Source: Gigaspora rosea (lineage: Eukaryota; Glomeromycota; Glomeromycetes; Diversisporales; Gigasporaceae). From it: a stretch of DNA of 64,000 bases. Under the pieces are notes generated by a model, which saw nothing but the letters and a program-made list of their open reading frames with translations, ran no database searches and was not told where the DNA came from. Shown one piece after another: positions 1 through 12,400 of this stretch (the stretch's first letter is position 1; each line of letters starts with the position of its first letter). The DNA lies in contig QKWP01001152.1 in NCBI GenBank assembly GCA_003550325.1, positions 55,246-119,245 of the forward strand, read 5' to 3'. A program made the translations under genes and the position numbers.

Positions 1-1468
1 GGTATATGGTCAAATATGTTCTTGTAATCAAAAAACCTTAAGAAGAGTGTTGAAGAACTCATTTTTCAGTTCACTGCCTAGCCAAGCTATAACACCTTCA
101 TTGACGAAAGAAAACTTCTACCAGAATTTCTTGTACCAAGGGCACCCACTGTCTGTTATCTTGCACAACTGATGCTTCTGGCTTGCGTGCTGAATATATA
201 AAGGAGTCCCCGAAGAATAGAGAAAAGAGTTGACCTTTATAAAAACTAGTGTAAATAGCTGCTTCATCTTTTACTAAAAAAAATTTTGTTTTTCGTTTGT
301 TCAGAAATTTGTACAAGTGAAAAGTTATTCAATATTAAAAATTATATATATATAATAATATATATAAATATATATTTATATATATTATATATATTATATT
401 ATATATAGGACCTGANTATTGTATAACCAAATTATATATATTTAATCTACTCTAACAGAAAGCTCACCCTTTTTTATCCAAGTTCGACCCGCCTAGCAAA
501 ATTTTGCCTCAATTCAGATTCTCAACTTACTGGAAATATGATCCCTCCTATCACTGGCAGGCACCTGCTAACTATATCAGGATTGGCTTCTTTTTAAACT
601 TTCTTCTTCTACCTTTTCTAGTAGAAAGATTCTACTACAAGAAAAACTATAATAAGGAGAAATATAAAAGGAAAAGTAAAATAGGGAAATAACAAAAACT
701 ACCTAAACGAAAAACCAAGTTCAACACAAAAAAATAAAAATGAAAAGACAGAAGAAAAAGTAAAAAGAAAGACAAAAGGTAAAAATTATATAATACTGTG
801 CAAGGAAATGCCTTGCCAAAGTATTATATGTATATAAAAAGAAAAAAGAAAAATCTAGAATTTCGTTTCCACCGATCAGCCTACTCCACTGTATCACGTC
901 TTATTACACGTCCGTTCTTGTTTATCTACCTGCATGCCTTCTTTCCGATTAGAATAGGAACAACAATGCCGATCATTTGGAAGATGTACACCGGATTTCC
1001 CACTTTTTGTCAAAAATTCTAGAGAAAAGACTTCCAGCGAGAATATGATAGTGGGTATATGGTCAAATATGTTCTTGTAATCAAAAAACCTTAAGAAGAG
1101 TGTTGAAGAACTCATTTTTCAGTTCACTGCCTAGCCAAGCTATAACACCTTCATTGACGAAAGAAAACTTCTACCAGAATTTCTTGTACCAAGGGCACCC
1201 ACTGTCTGTTATCTTGCACAACTGATGCTTCTGGCTTGCGTGCTGAATATATAAAGGAGTCCCCGAAGAATAGAGAAAAGAGTTGACCTTTATAAAAACT
1301 AGTGTAAATAGCTGCTTCATCTTTTACTAAAAAAAATTTTGTTTTTCGTTTGTTCAGAAATTTGTACAAGTGAAAAGTTATTCAATATTAAAAATTATAT
1401 ATATATAATAATATATATAAATATATATTTATATATATTATATATATTATATTATATATAGGACCTGA
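1..1468. repeat. Exact 415-bp direct duplication (1-415 and 1054-1468)
   Basis: Bases 1-415 recur at 1054-1468 with a constant offset of 1,053, and no difference was seen on reading. The first copy stops one base before the only N in the window (416). The copies include the same AT-dinucleotide tract and the same short minus-strand open frame (72 codons). Perfect identity ending at an ambiguous base points to an assembly or gap-closing artefact, or to a very recent duplication. The ends are not TG...CA, so LTRs are unlikely. The 638 bp between the copies holds two short open frames (504-692 plus, 894-1115 minus) that I do not recognise. Confidence 0.85.
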
Positions 1469-2866
1469 TAATTTCTCAGGTAATAAATGGCGCTCCCCTT
1501 ACTATTTATAAATAATAAAATTTGAATCTATTTTAGCAATAACATTTATAAGTTTTTATTAACTATATTTAATAATATTTATTTATTAAATTAATTTGTA
1601 CAGACAGAATAATACTTGGTTCCAGAGCAACGCAATGGGTTATATGCTAGTGTTTTATTAATTAATATATAAATTTTTGTACAATTAGATTGGCTAATAA
1701 AATGTTAGGTGTAGATGGGTAGGAGTAGCCTCTTAAGAAATAGAAATTACCTAATTTTCAACAGCTCTCCTTTATAGTACAAGTCAACAATATTGCGGCA
1801 ATATACTCTATTAATCTATTAATAAAATATATATATAGAGCATTGGAATGTTTCAAATAATTCAACCAAAAAGAATATGAATAATAAAATGAAATTTCAG
1901 TAAAATAAACTGGCCCTTTATACTTAAATATATATCATAGAGATTAGCTTTACTTATACTATATATGAACTTATCAGAATCAAAAATAAAAAACTTTAAA
2001 ATAAAAATTATAGCTAATAAATTATTTACCCACTTTAATTTATATAAAAGGAACCTAAAGACCAACTATACTATATTTGCTCCAGATGACTTATTACAAA
2101 AGAAGACTTTTCACATGTGCTAGCCTGCATCAACAACAAAAATACAATAAAATAATAGCAAAGGTTTGGCTAAGATACTGTAAAAAAAGAAAACTTAATA
2201 TAACTGATCCAGAAAAATTCTTTCAATGATTCAAAGAAAAATATATAACAAAAAGGCTGTACTCAGCTTTATTACAATGTGTATGCTAGCTCTACTTTTT
2301 TGATTAGAAGATTGTATTAAGTATAACTAAAACTAAAATTTATTTCAAACTTTACTATTTTCATAGGTTAATTATAAACGGATCGTAGAGAAGGCTATCT
2401 ACTTGACAGTATACTGCAATTAAGATAAGTGTTTAGGGGCATGCCATTTATCACGTAATTTTTATCATGGATACATGGTTAGAGATAGTAATCACGTCTA
2501 TATATTATATTAATCAATTTTATATTACAAGATAATAAAAACAATATACAAGAAGATACAGAAACCAAACAAAAAAACCAAATATACAGAAGAACAAACA
2601 ACTCTGTTTATACAACTCTACCCAACAATCTACTAACTACTTCTAGTCCTATAAACTTATATATTATTTGATTTTATTTGATAATTGTTTAGAGATATAT
2701 TTTTTTGCATAGTATTTTTTTTTAAAATAGTATTAAAATATATAATATAAATTTAGTAAATAAATAAAACTTAAATATATTAAAATTTTGGCTATTTTAA
2801 TATTAACTATAATAAAACCAAATTATATATAATTAAAAATTGAAAGTATAAAATATCAAATATTAT
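1469..2866. other. AT-rich stretch without recognised gene
   Basis: I see no protein family, RNA gene or clear transposon end here. A 67-codon minus frame at 1862-2065 has the composition of translated AT-rich noncoding DNA. Confidence 0.5.
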
Positions 2867-3210
2867 AAAATGCGCCTATGGTGTTGAACACCATAGGGTA
2901 AATTAGATTTGCAAATCTGTGTAACAAACAAAAAAATAAATTTTTATAAACCAAAAAATAAATTTTAATTACTTTAGGGTTAGGGTGAGACCTGGGATGA
3001 GGCATGGGGGCATAGTTTATACCAAAATTTAGCAAGGAATTTTTTTTATTAGAGCCCCAAAGGTGGTTTCATAAGCAAACTTTAGAGATATGGATGTTTT
3101 TTAAAAAATAAACAAAAAAAATGAAATTTTATGTTACACCCGGTCTTAAATTTTGATTGGCTATTCTAATAGATTGTGTAACATGGTGTTCAACACCATA
3201 GGCGCATTTT
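2867..3210. mobile_element. MITE with perfect 28-bp terminal inverted repeats
   Basis: The ends are perfect inverted repeats of 28 bp (2867-2894 and 3183-3210), starting AAAATGCGCCTATGG. Each arm contains the near-palindrome GGTGTTGAACACC, so each end could itself fold. The 344-bp element has no coding capacity. Its interior (about 3018-3111) resembles 47549-47652. I could not define a target-site duplication. It lies just downstream of the last exon of the microexon gene. Confidence 0.8.
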
Positions 3211-3389
3211 AGTAAACTTGTAAAATATAAAACAATTATATTTATAAACTTATTAGTTATATAAAATAAATAAAATAAAATATTTATATTCTAAAAATTT
3301 AATAATTATAAATAATTATTTTATAAAAATATATATATTATAAAAAAATATAATATATTAAATTTTTTTAGCAAATACTATTCAAGTTT

Positions 3390-3441
3390 TTATTTTTTAG
3401 GCTTTAAAAAATGAATTAGCACTTCCAAATTCAGCAACCAG
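3390..3441 (-). CDS. Terminal exon of the microexon gene
   Basis: Acceptor TTATAAG is followed by 52 nt. In phase 2 these complete a Val codon and encode WLLNLEVLIHFLKPKK, then TAA (3392-3390). AATAAA follows immediately on the minus strand, a plausible polyadenylation signal. Spacing from the last microexon (about 100 nt) matches the other introns. The other two phases also reach a stop within 45 nt, so this exon alone does not fix the phase. Confidence 0.68.
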
Positions 3442-6400
3442 CTTATAACTTGATTAAACTAATATATAGTAGATAAAACAAATGTTAATAAAAAATATTT
3501 TGTTAAAAGTATAATAAAATTAATAAAATATCTACTTACACGCTAATAATTTAGATTATAACAGATAAGAATATAATTTATAAGTTATAAATAAATTTTT
3601 AAAAAAATTTTACTTACTCTTCTAAAAATTTAAAAATATATATATTATTATATTATAAAAATAAAGAAGTACATTTAATATAACAAATTATAAAGCTTAT
3701 ACTTACGTCTAATTAATAAATAAAATATATTAAACATAATTTATATATTTTAAATAACATTTTAGAAAAAAATTATACTAACGTTCTAAAAATTTAACAA
3801 AATATGGTACATATAAAGATGTAATATAGTGTATATAAATTATAAAAATGTACTTAAATTAAAAAATAAAAGGCTTATACTTACGGACTAAATTAATATA
3901 TTAATATATAAGAAAGTTATTTACAAAATATAAGTTGCAATTCAGATATACTAAATTTACTTACATTCTAAAAATTTGCAAAATATTTATTAATATATAT
4001 TACAAAATTATAATAAAATAAAAAAGCCAAATAAATATATAATATTTATACTTACGCACTAAATTAATATATAAATATATAAGAAATATATTTATAAAAT
4101 AAAATTATAATTCAGAATCAAAATACTATTAAAATATTACTTACGTTCTATAATTTGCAAAATATTTATAAATAATTATTATAAATTATAATAAGTATTA
4201 AAATAAAAAATTAAGGCTTATACTTACGCACTAATAAATAAAATAAATATATAAATAATATATTTATAAATAATATTACAATTTAGAAATAAAAATATAA
4301 CTTACGTCCTAAATTTGAAATATTTATAAATAAATATTATAAATTACTTTTAAATAAATAATTAAAGCATATACTTACGCACTAATAAATTAATAATTAA
4401 ATATATAAGAAATATATTTACAAAATAAAATTACAATTTAGAAATAAAAATATCACTTACGTTCTAAAATTGCAAAATATTTATAATTATTATAAATTAT
4501 AATAAGTATTAAGTAAAAAAAAAATTAAAGATTATACTTACGCACTAATAAATTAACATAAATATATTTATAATTATTAGTTATTATAAATTATAATAAG
4601 ATTAAGTAAAAAATTAAGGATTATACTTACGCACTAATAAATTAACAATTAAATATATATATATAAATAAATTAACAGAATAAAATTACTATTCAAATAA
4701 AAATATTACTTACGTTCTAAAATTGCAAATATTTATAATTATTATAAATTATAATAAATATTGAGTAAAAAAATTAAGACTTATACTTACGCATTAATAA
4801 ATTAATAATAAATATATAAGAAATATATTTATAAAATAAAATTACAATTTAGAAATAAAAATATTACTTACGTTCTAAAATTGTAAAATATTTATAAATT
4901 ATAATAAGTATTTAAAATAAAAATTTAAAGTTTATACTTACGCACTAACAAATTAATAGAAAATATATAAAAAAAATATAATTTACAAAAAATAAATAGT
5001 AATATTAGAAATTAATACTACTCACGTTCTAAAATTTAAGTATTTATTTAAAATATTATAAAAATAAATAATAGAAGATTATTTAAGGTTAAATATAAAT
5101 ATTATACTTACGCACTAATAAATTAATAGATAAGTATATAAAAATAAATAATAAAAGATTATTTAAGGTTAAATATAAATATTATACTTACACACTAAAA
5201 AATTAATAGATAAGTATATAAGACCTATACTTTACTAATTATAAATAATATTTTATAACTAAAGATATACTTACTCCCTTAAAATTTAATATTATATATA
5301 TCATATATGCATTATTATAAAAATAAATTATAGAAAAGAAATATATAAAATTTATACTTACGCCCTTAAAATTTAATAATATATATAATATACATGCACT
5401 ATTATAAAAATAAATTATCAAAAAAAAAAATATAAAATTTATACTTACGGACTAATATATTAATATAAATATATTAAAAGTATAATTTACAATTATAAAC
5501 AGTGATTTTAGGAATAAAATTTTAAATTCTAAAAATTAATAAAAATATATGTAAAAATTTGTATTTTTATATTATAATAAATAATTTAGCATAATAATAC
5601 ATGTACTACTTACTATATTTTAAATACAACAAAATAATTATACTTACACACTAAAAATTTATAGAATAATATATTAAGATTTTTTATAAATACTTAAGAT
5701 AATTTTGTATTTTAAAATAATATATTATTAAGTTATACTTACTTTTCTAGAGCACTAAAAAAAATCATAAAATCCAATAAGATATATATAATTTGAACAA
5801 AAAATAATAAAGATTATATTAATTTTTTAAATATTATAATATTCAATATATGAACTAAAATTCAAAAATGTATATATTTATCATGGTAATTTGTTATTTT
5901 TACCACAGATAAATCTATCAAAAATTGAATTAAAATAAATAAATTTATAATATTTGATATTACCTATTATTGTATTATATAATATATATAAATATTAAAA
6001 AATAATTGTATAATTTAGCTAAAAATTATCAAAATAGAATTGTAATTTTTTAATTTAATTTTACCTATTAATTAGTAAAAGAATATAATGATACATTATT
6101 ATTATATTATAAACACATTTAGTAAGATAGTTCTATCTGAAATAAAATTATTTAAATATACTTAATTTAATTGGGCTCGCCTATATATTTAACAAAAGGT
6201 ATTTAGAATAAAAATAGCAAAACTTATTCAAAAACAAATATATTTAAATATATACTTACAATTCTCTTTTATAAAGAGCAATTAGAATAAATATAGGCAA
6301 TAATTTAATAATTTAGCAAAATAAACTATTATATAGTAAAATTAGAAATATATAATAAAATTATATTTACAAACTATTATTGATTAAAATATATATAAAA

Positions 6401-9400
6401 TTACAAATTATTAGTCCAATAAAAAAAGGTATTATTGCCAAAAATTATATAAAAAATTTACTTACTTTCTCATTAAATTTTGAGCAGAACTGCAAAAATA
6501 TATATGTTATTATAATATATAAAAATAATTTAAAATTATTAGAATAAAAATTATAATTACTTTCTAATTTAATAAAATATATACAGTATTATTAGATTAT
6601 AAAAAGTTCAATTTAAGATTAGGATATTAGTTACAAAATAAATTATTTAAAAATTAAAATTGGTACAAAAAAATTTATAATTACCTTAGTCTAACAGTTT
6701 ATACACATTAAATTATAAAATTATTCAAAGTTTCAAATTAAAGTTTTTTAAAAAATAGATATAAATTAAAATTAATAATATCAGAGAAAATATTATTAAG
6801 TTATATCTAGAAACTGATTAAAAATTTTGTATTTGTATTCTAATAATTTAGTATAATAATAATAATAAAAGATGCATTAATAAAGTATATCTAATTACAA
6901 AAACTAAATATTAAAAATAATAAAACTTTATACTTACTCTCTAATAATTTAATAAAATATGTTAATATAAATGTTATTAGGATATATTTATAAAACTGAT
7001 TGAATACTTACTACCTAATAATCCAGTATAAAAATAATTACAAAAAAAGAATATATAGACATGAATTAATAAGCTATATCCAATTTGAAACCCATATTTA
7101 GAAATAATAGAAGTTTGTATTTAAAGTTATACTTACCTTCTATTAATTTAGTATATAAATAATTATAAAGAAAGATGTAAAATATACATTAATAAGTTAT
7201 ATTCAATTTAAAAAATAGTGTTTGAATATAATATAAATTAACTTACCTTCTAATAATCAAATAAAAAATGTACACCATTAGGTATTAATTATAGAATTTT
7301 ATTTAAAAAATTTATTTATAAATGCTAATTAAAAATTTTGCTTACTCTCTAAATAATTTAGTTATAAATAATTATAATAGAAATAAATTGTTAAATTAAA
7401 ATTATATATTAAAAAGAGCATCTTTATTTAATACCAGGTGGATTATTTACTTCTTTTAGAAGAAATTCAGGAGCAATAATTAGATATTAAAGTAAAATTA
7501 TATAAGGATCTTTTTTATAAGAACCCAAAGTTAGTTTTATTAATAAAATTTGAAATTTTATTCTTTTTCATAGAAGTGAGTTCTTCCTGAATAGGAATAA
7601 ATTTGCTCTTTAAAAATAACACAAAAATTTATATTTGAATTTTATATTTACACTCTAATAAACATAGCACAATAATAATTATAGCAAAGAGTATAAACAT
7701 ATTGACAAATTTAAATCATTTTTAAACACATATTTTAGAAAAAATATAAACATTTATACTTACAGCCTAATAGCATCAAAAAATAATTACAAAATATAGA
7801 GCATGTATTAATAAATTGTTAAATCAATTTAAAAATTTTTGGGTTAAAAGTAATATAATAATTTATACTTACTCTTCCCTAGCAATTAATAAAAAATATA
7901 TAAATACATTAAAATATATATATTGTTAGATTAGTAATAACTTGTATTATAGATCAATAATAAGAAGAAATAAAATAAATTTATACTTACAAACTAATAA
8001 TTAAATAGAATAATTGAAATATATAAATATATAATATACATTACAAGTTATAAAATTGTATTTAAAAATTTTATTTTGAAATAATATTATAATTATATAA
8101 GTCATAATGTATTATTAGATAAATAATAATATATATAAATTAATAAAATAAATTATTTTAAATTATAAATTAATTTTAAATTTTTTTTATACTTACTAAC
8201 TGATAATCCAAATAATAATTACCAAAGAATATGAAAACAATATTAATAGTCAAAGTACAATTTTAAAAATAGGCAATTTTAGAATTAATATACAACTATA
8301 CTTATGCTCTAATAATCAAATAATCAAAATGTGTATATATATTAATAAAAATTATCTATAAATTAAAGATATTAGAAAAAAATAAATTTTATACTTATAT
8401 ACTAAAATACAATAAATAATTGCAAAAGAAATTTAAATATATATTATTAGATTAAAAGTCTAATTAAAAGAACCTAATTTTAGAACAAATATACAATTTG
8501 TACTTATGAACTTATATCAAATAGAGAGTATATAAATAGTAAACTATTAGGTTAATAATTATATAAATTATAGATGAAAAGTCATTTATAAATTAAAGAT
8601 CTTAGAAATTGATAATTTTATATTTACACACTAACAATTAACAAAATAGAATAATTATAGCAAATGAATATGTAAATGTGCATTATAAGATATAACAATT
8701 TAAATATAGAAATAATTTAATAATTATGTAACAATATGTAATCAAAAAAATGTAATACCAGTATTATTAGATTATAATAAGAAGCAAAAATTAATAAAAA
8801 TAAATCATAAATAAATTTTAGAAATATATAAATTTTGATACATACGGACTAATAATGTAGCAGAATTATTGCAAAAGTATATATACATAATATATATTAA
8901 GAAGTTATAAGTCAATCTTATTAAATTGCAAAATTCTATTTAGAAAATCTAATTTTAAAAAATAATATAATGATTTATACTTACGGGCTAATAATACAAT
9001 AAAAATAATCAATACATGTATTATTAAATTACTATATAATAATATTAATAAAGTGCATTATAAATTAATACATAATATTAGTAATGTGCATTATGTATTA
9101 ATAAAATTCATTCATAAATTAATAGTTTTATAAAATTGAATTCCATATCTACTTTCTAGAAATCCAAAAAAAATTACAACAGTAAAATGTATAAATGTAT
9201 ACATTAATTATTATGAAACTAAATATAAAAAACAACTTTAAAAATAATAAAATTCATTTGTTACATTCATTTACTAATAATTCAAAAAAAAACATGCGAA
9301 TGCATGTATTATTAGATCAATGTTAAAGTTTATCATAAATTATTAAAGTTGATTATTTTAAAAAGACTTTTACTAAACATGTCTATAGTATTTATACCAA

Positions 9401-12400
9401 ACATGGCGTCGAAACGAAACCTACCCAAAACTAGTTTCAGGAGGGTTCTAATCCGAAACTAGTTTCAGATTTTTTAAAAAAAATCAAAACTCCGAAACCC
9501 GAAACCCCGAAACTATAATCTGAAACCCAAACCTATAATCCGAAACTCAAAAATATAATATTGAAGCTTTAAAATTTATAATAAAGTTGATTTATTTTTT
9601 ATGAACCCAAAATGTAAAATTATTTTTGAATAAATTATAACATACATTATATCATTTTTTTTGATTATGTTTTTTTTCACTGCTCAGTTTGTTCAGTTGT
9701 TTTTTAAAGCTGGTCAACTTTATTTTAATATCATACCGTTATTACAACTGATTTCAAAATTCTACGGCGATGGAAAAGATTGCCAATGATGAATCGATAA
9801 GTATTTGATGGCTTTTGATACCAACAATTTATGTAATTCTGCGGTAACTTATCAATTCTATCATTAGTAGATATGGAAGTATTAATTACTTATTATTACT
9901 TGATATCAATATTGTATCCAGTTTTTACGTAGTAAGTAAAAAAAACTGATGCTTGCAAAGCAACCTTGATTGTCAGAATGTAAACTCCGGAATTATACCT
10001 TTTATGTTATACTTGTGAATCATAACAACAAAAAGGACTGCACGCATGCAATAAACTGTTGAATGCATTCCAGCCCAAATAGCGCTGGCTATTCAAATTT
10101 TATTGTATTCTTTAAGGAGATATATAACATACATCAACGCGATTAATGTATATTTGAAGAGATACATAGCATAAAGCAGTGCATTTGAAAGAGATATATA
10201 ATACATTAATGCAATAAAATGTATATGGAAGTTTAGATAGTTTTTAGTGTTCAGTTGAGGTTTCGGGTTTCGAATGAGGTTTCGGGTGTCGGGTGAGATT
10301 TCGAGTTTCGGATAAGGTTTCGGAAATTATAATCCGAAGCCCGAAACTTTCGGATTTGGCACAAAAGGGTTACAGCTCAAACTTTGGAGAGAATAAACAA
10401 ATAAATTATTGATGTTTTGGCAGTTTCGGGGTTTCGGTTGAGGTTTCGGGTTTCGGTTGAGGTTTCTGGTTTCGGTTGAGGTTTTGAGTTTCAGATAAGG
10501 TTTTGGAAGCTATAATCCGAAACCCGAAACTTTCGGAATCGCCAAAAAAGGTTTCGGTGACATCTCTGATTTACACCTATAATACATTTTTATATAAATT
10601 AGCTAATTAATTAGTATAAGATATTATAAGTAAAAATTTTCTATATCTCTAAAAACCCTTTTAAACTATAACTTTATTTCTAAATACTAACTCAAATATA
10701 AAAAATTTGTGTTAAATCTTTTATATACTAAACTTTATAAAAATATAAAAATACAATAAAAACATATAGGGCCATATAAAATTAATTTTTTGGTTCTCAT
10801 AATATAAAAAAATAAAAGACCCAACAGCCTGAACTTTTATTTAAAAATTTTTAAATAAAGTAATAACTTGCCTACCTGGACTTTATTTTAAAAATTTTAT
10901 ATATAAAAAATTTTAAATTTTATAAAATTTTTTAAAAAAATTTTTTGAAATTCCTATTTGGCTATTAAAACATATAAAAAAATTTTTTTAATAAATTTTT
11001 AAAATATGATCTGGCCAGGTTATGAGAACCAAAAAATTAAGTTTATATAATCTAATAGGTATAAAGTACCATATTTATTTAAAATACACAAATAGTGGAT
11101 TTGTACCTATTATGTTTATATATATATATTTAAGTTTTTATAAGTTTGTATTTAAAAATTTTAGCACAAAATTTTTATATTGAGGTTAGTACATATTTAG
11201 AATTAGAATTAAAGTTTAAAAGTATTTAATTACCAGTTGTTAGATATTGTATAGGTAGTAAAACATCATAGATATGTTCTATTATATCTGTTTAAAATAT
11301 AATAAATTTAAAGAATGCATATTTCTATCATAAAATTTACTATTTACATAGTAAATTTTCATAATAGAAAGAGATATTCTTTAAATTACAGAACAATTAT
11401 AACAGAATAATATGTAAATATGCATTAACAATTTATGAGACATAATTTAAAAGAATTTATTTAGCTATACTTACTGACTTCTAATAATCCAACAACATCA
11501 AAAAAATAACAAGTAGATTAAGAATATAAATTATATGGTGATTACATAAAGTAAACATGAATTATTTTAAAAAAGCAATGAGATATATACTTACGAACTA
11601 ATAATCCAATATAATAATTATATCAAATATGCAAATATTTATTATCATTAATTAAAAATAATATGCATCATAAGTTAATTAGATATAAAATTAGCCATAA
11701 ATTTTAGAAATGCAGTAAACTAAATTCTTACCCACTGGCAATTAAATGAAAAATGTGTGAATTCATGTTTTATCATACAACAGATTATATAAATGCCAAT
11801 TAAAAATTGATATTTTAAATATATAATGAATTTTACAAAATAATTATATTAAATAAGAAAATATTAGTAAAATAACATGCATCATAAGTTGATTAGATAT
11901 ACAATTAGCCATAAAATTTTTAGATTTTTGGTGAACTAGATTCTTACCCACTGGCAATCAATAAAGAATATATAAATATATATAGTAAATTATATAAAGA
12001 CCAATTATAAATTAATATTTAAAAATGCAATGAATCTTATACTTACGACCTATAATTCAATAGAACAATTATGTAAGATATAACTTAAAATACAAAATTT
12101 TATACTGTACTTACATACTAATAATTAATAATAGTAATAATAATAATAAGAAAGAAAAAAAGAATTTTTAATTTTTAATTTTTAAATAATAAAACAATTA
12201 TATTAAAACATACCAATTATAGTAATGACTTCTAAAAAATCATTTGAATATAAATTAAGTTAATTAAAATTATAAAATAGAAGTAAATTTTCATTCATAT
12301 ATTAACAGATCAGAAATTCAATTTTAAAATCAAATATAACACAAATAATTAAATTATTAAAGTTAATTAGGAAACAAAATTTTAAATATTCAAAGTTTAT

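Noticed and set aside
1..1468. LTR retrotransposon with 415-bp LTRs
   Set aside because: The ends are not TG/CA, the 638-bp interior has no polyprotein, and the break at an N suggests an assembly cause.
8299..8510. Three 7-nt exons using the downstream GTAYRN donors (sum 21 nt)
   Set aside because: Although the sum is a multiple of three, the joined sequence contains TAA in the working frame.
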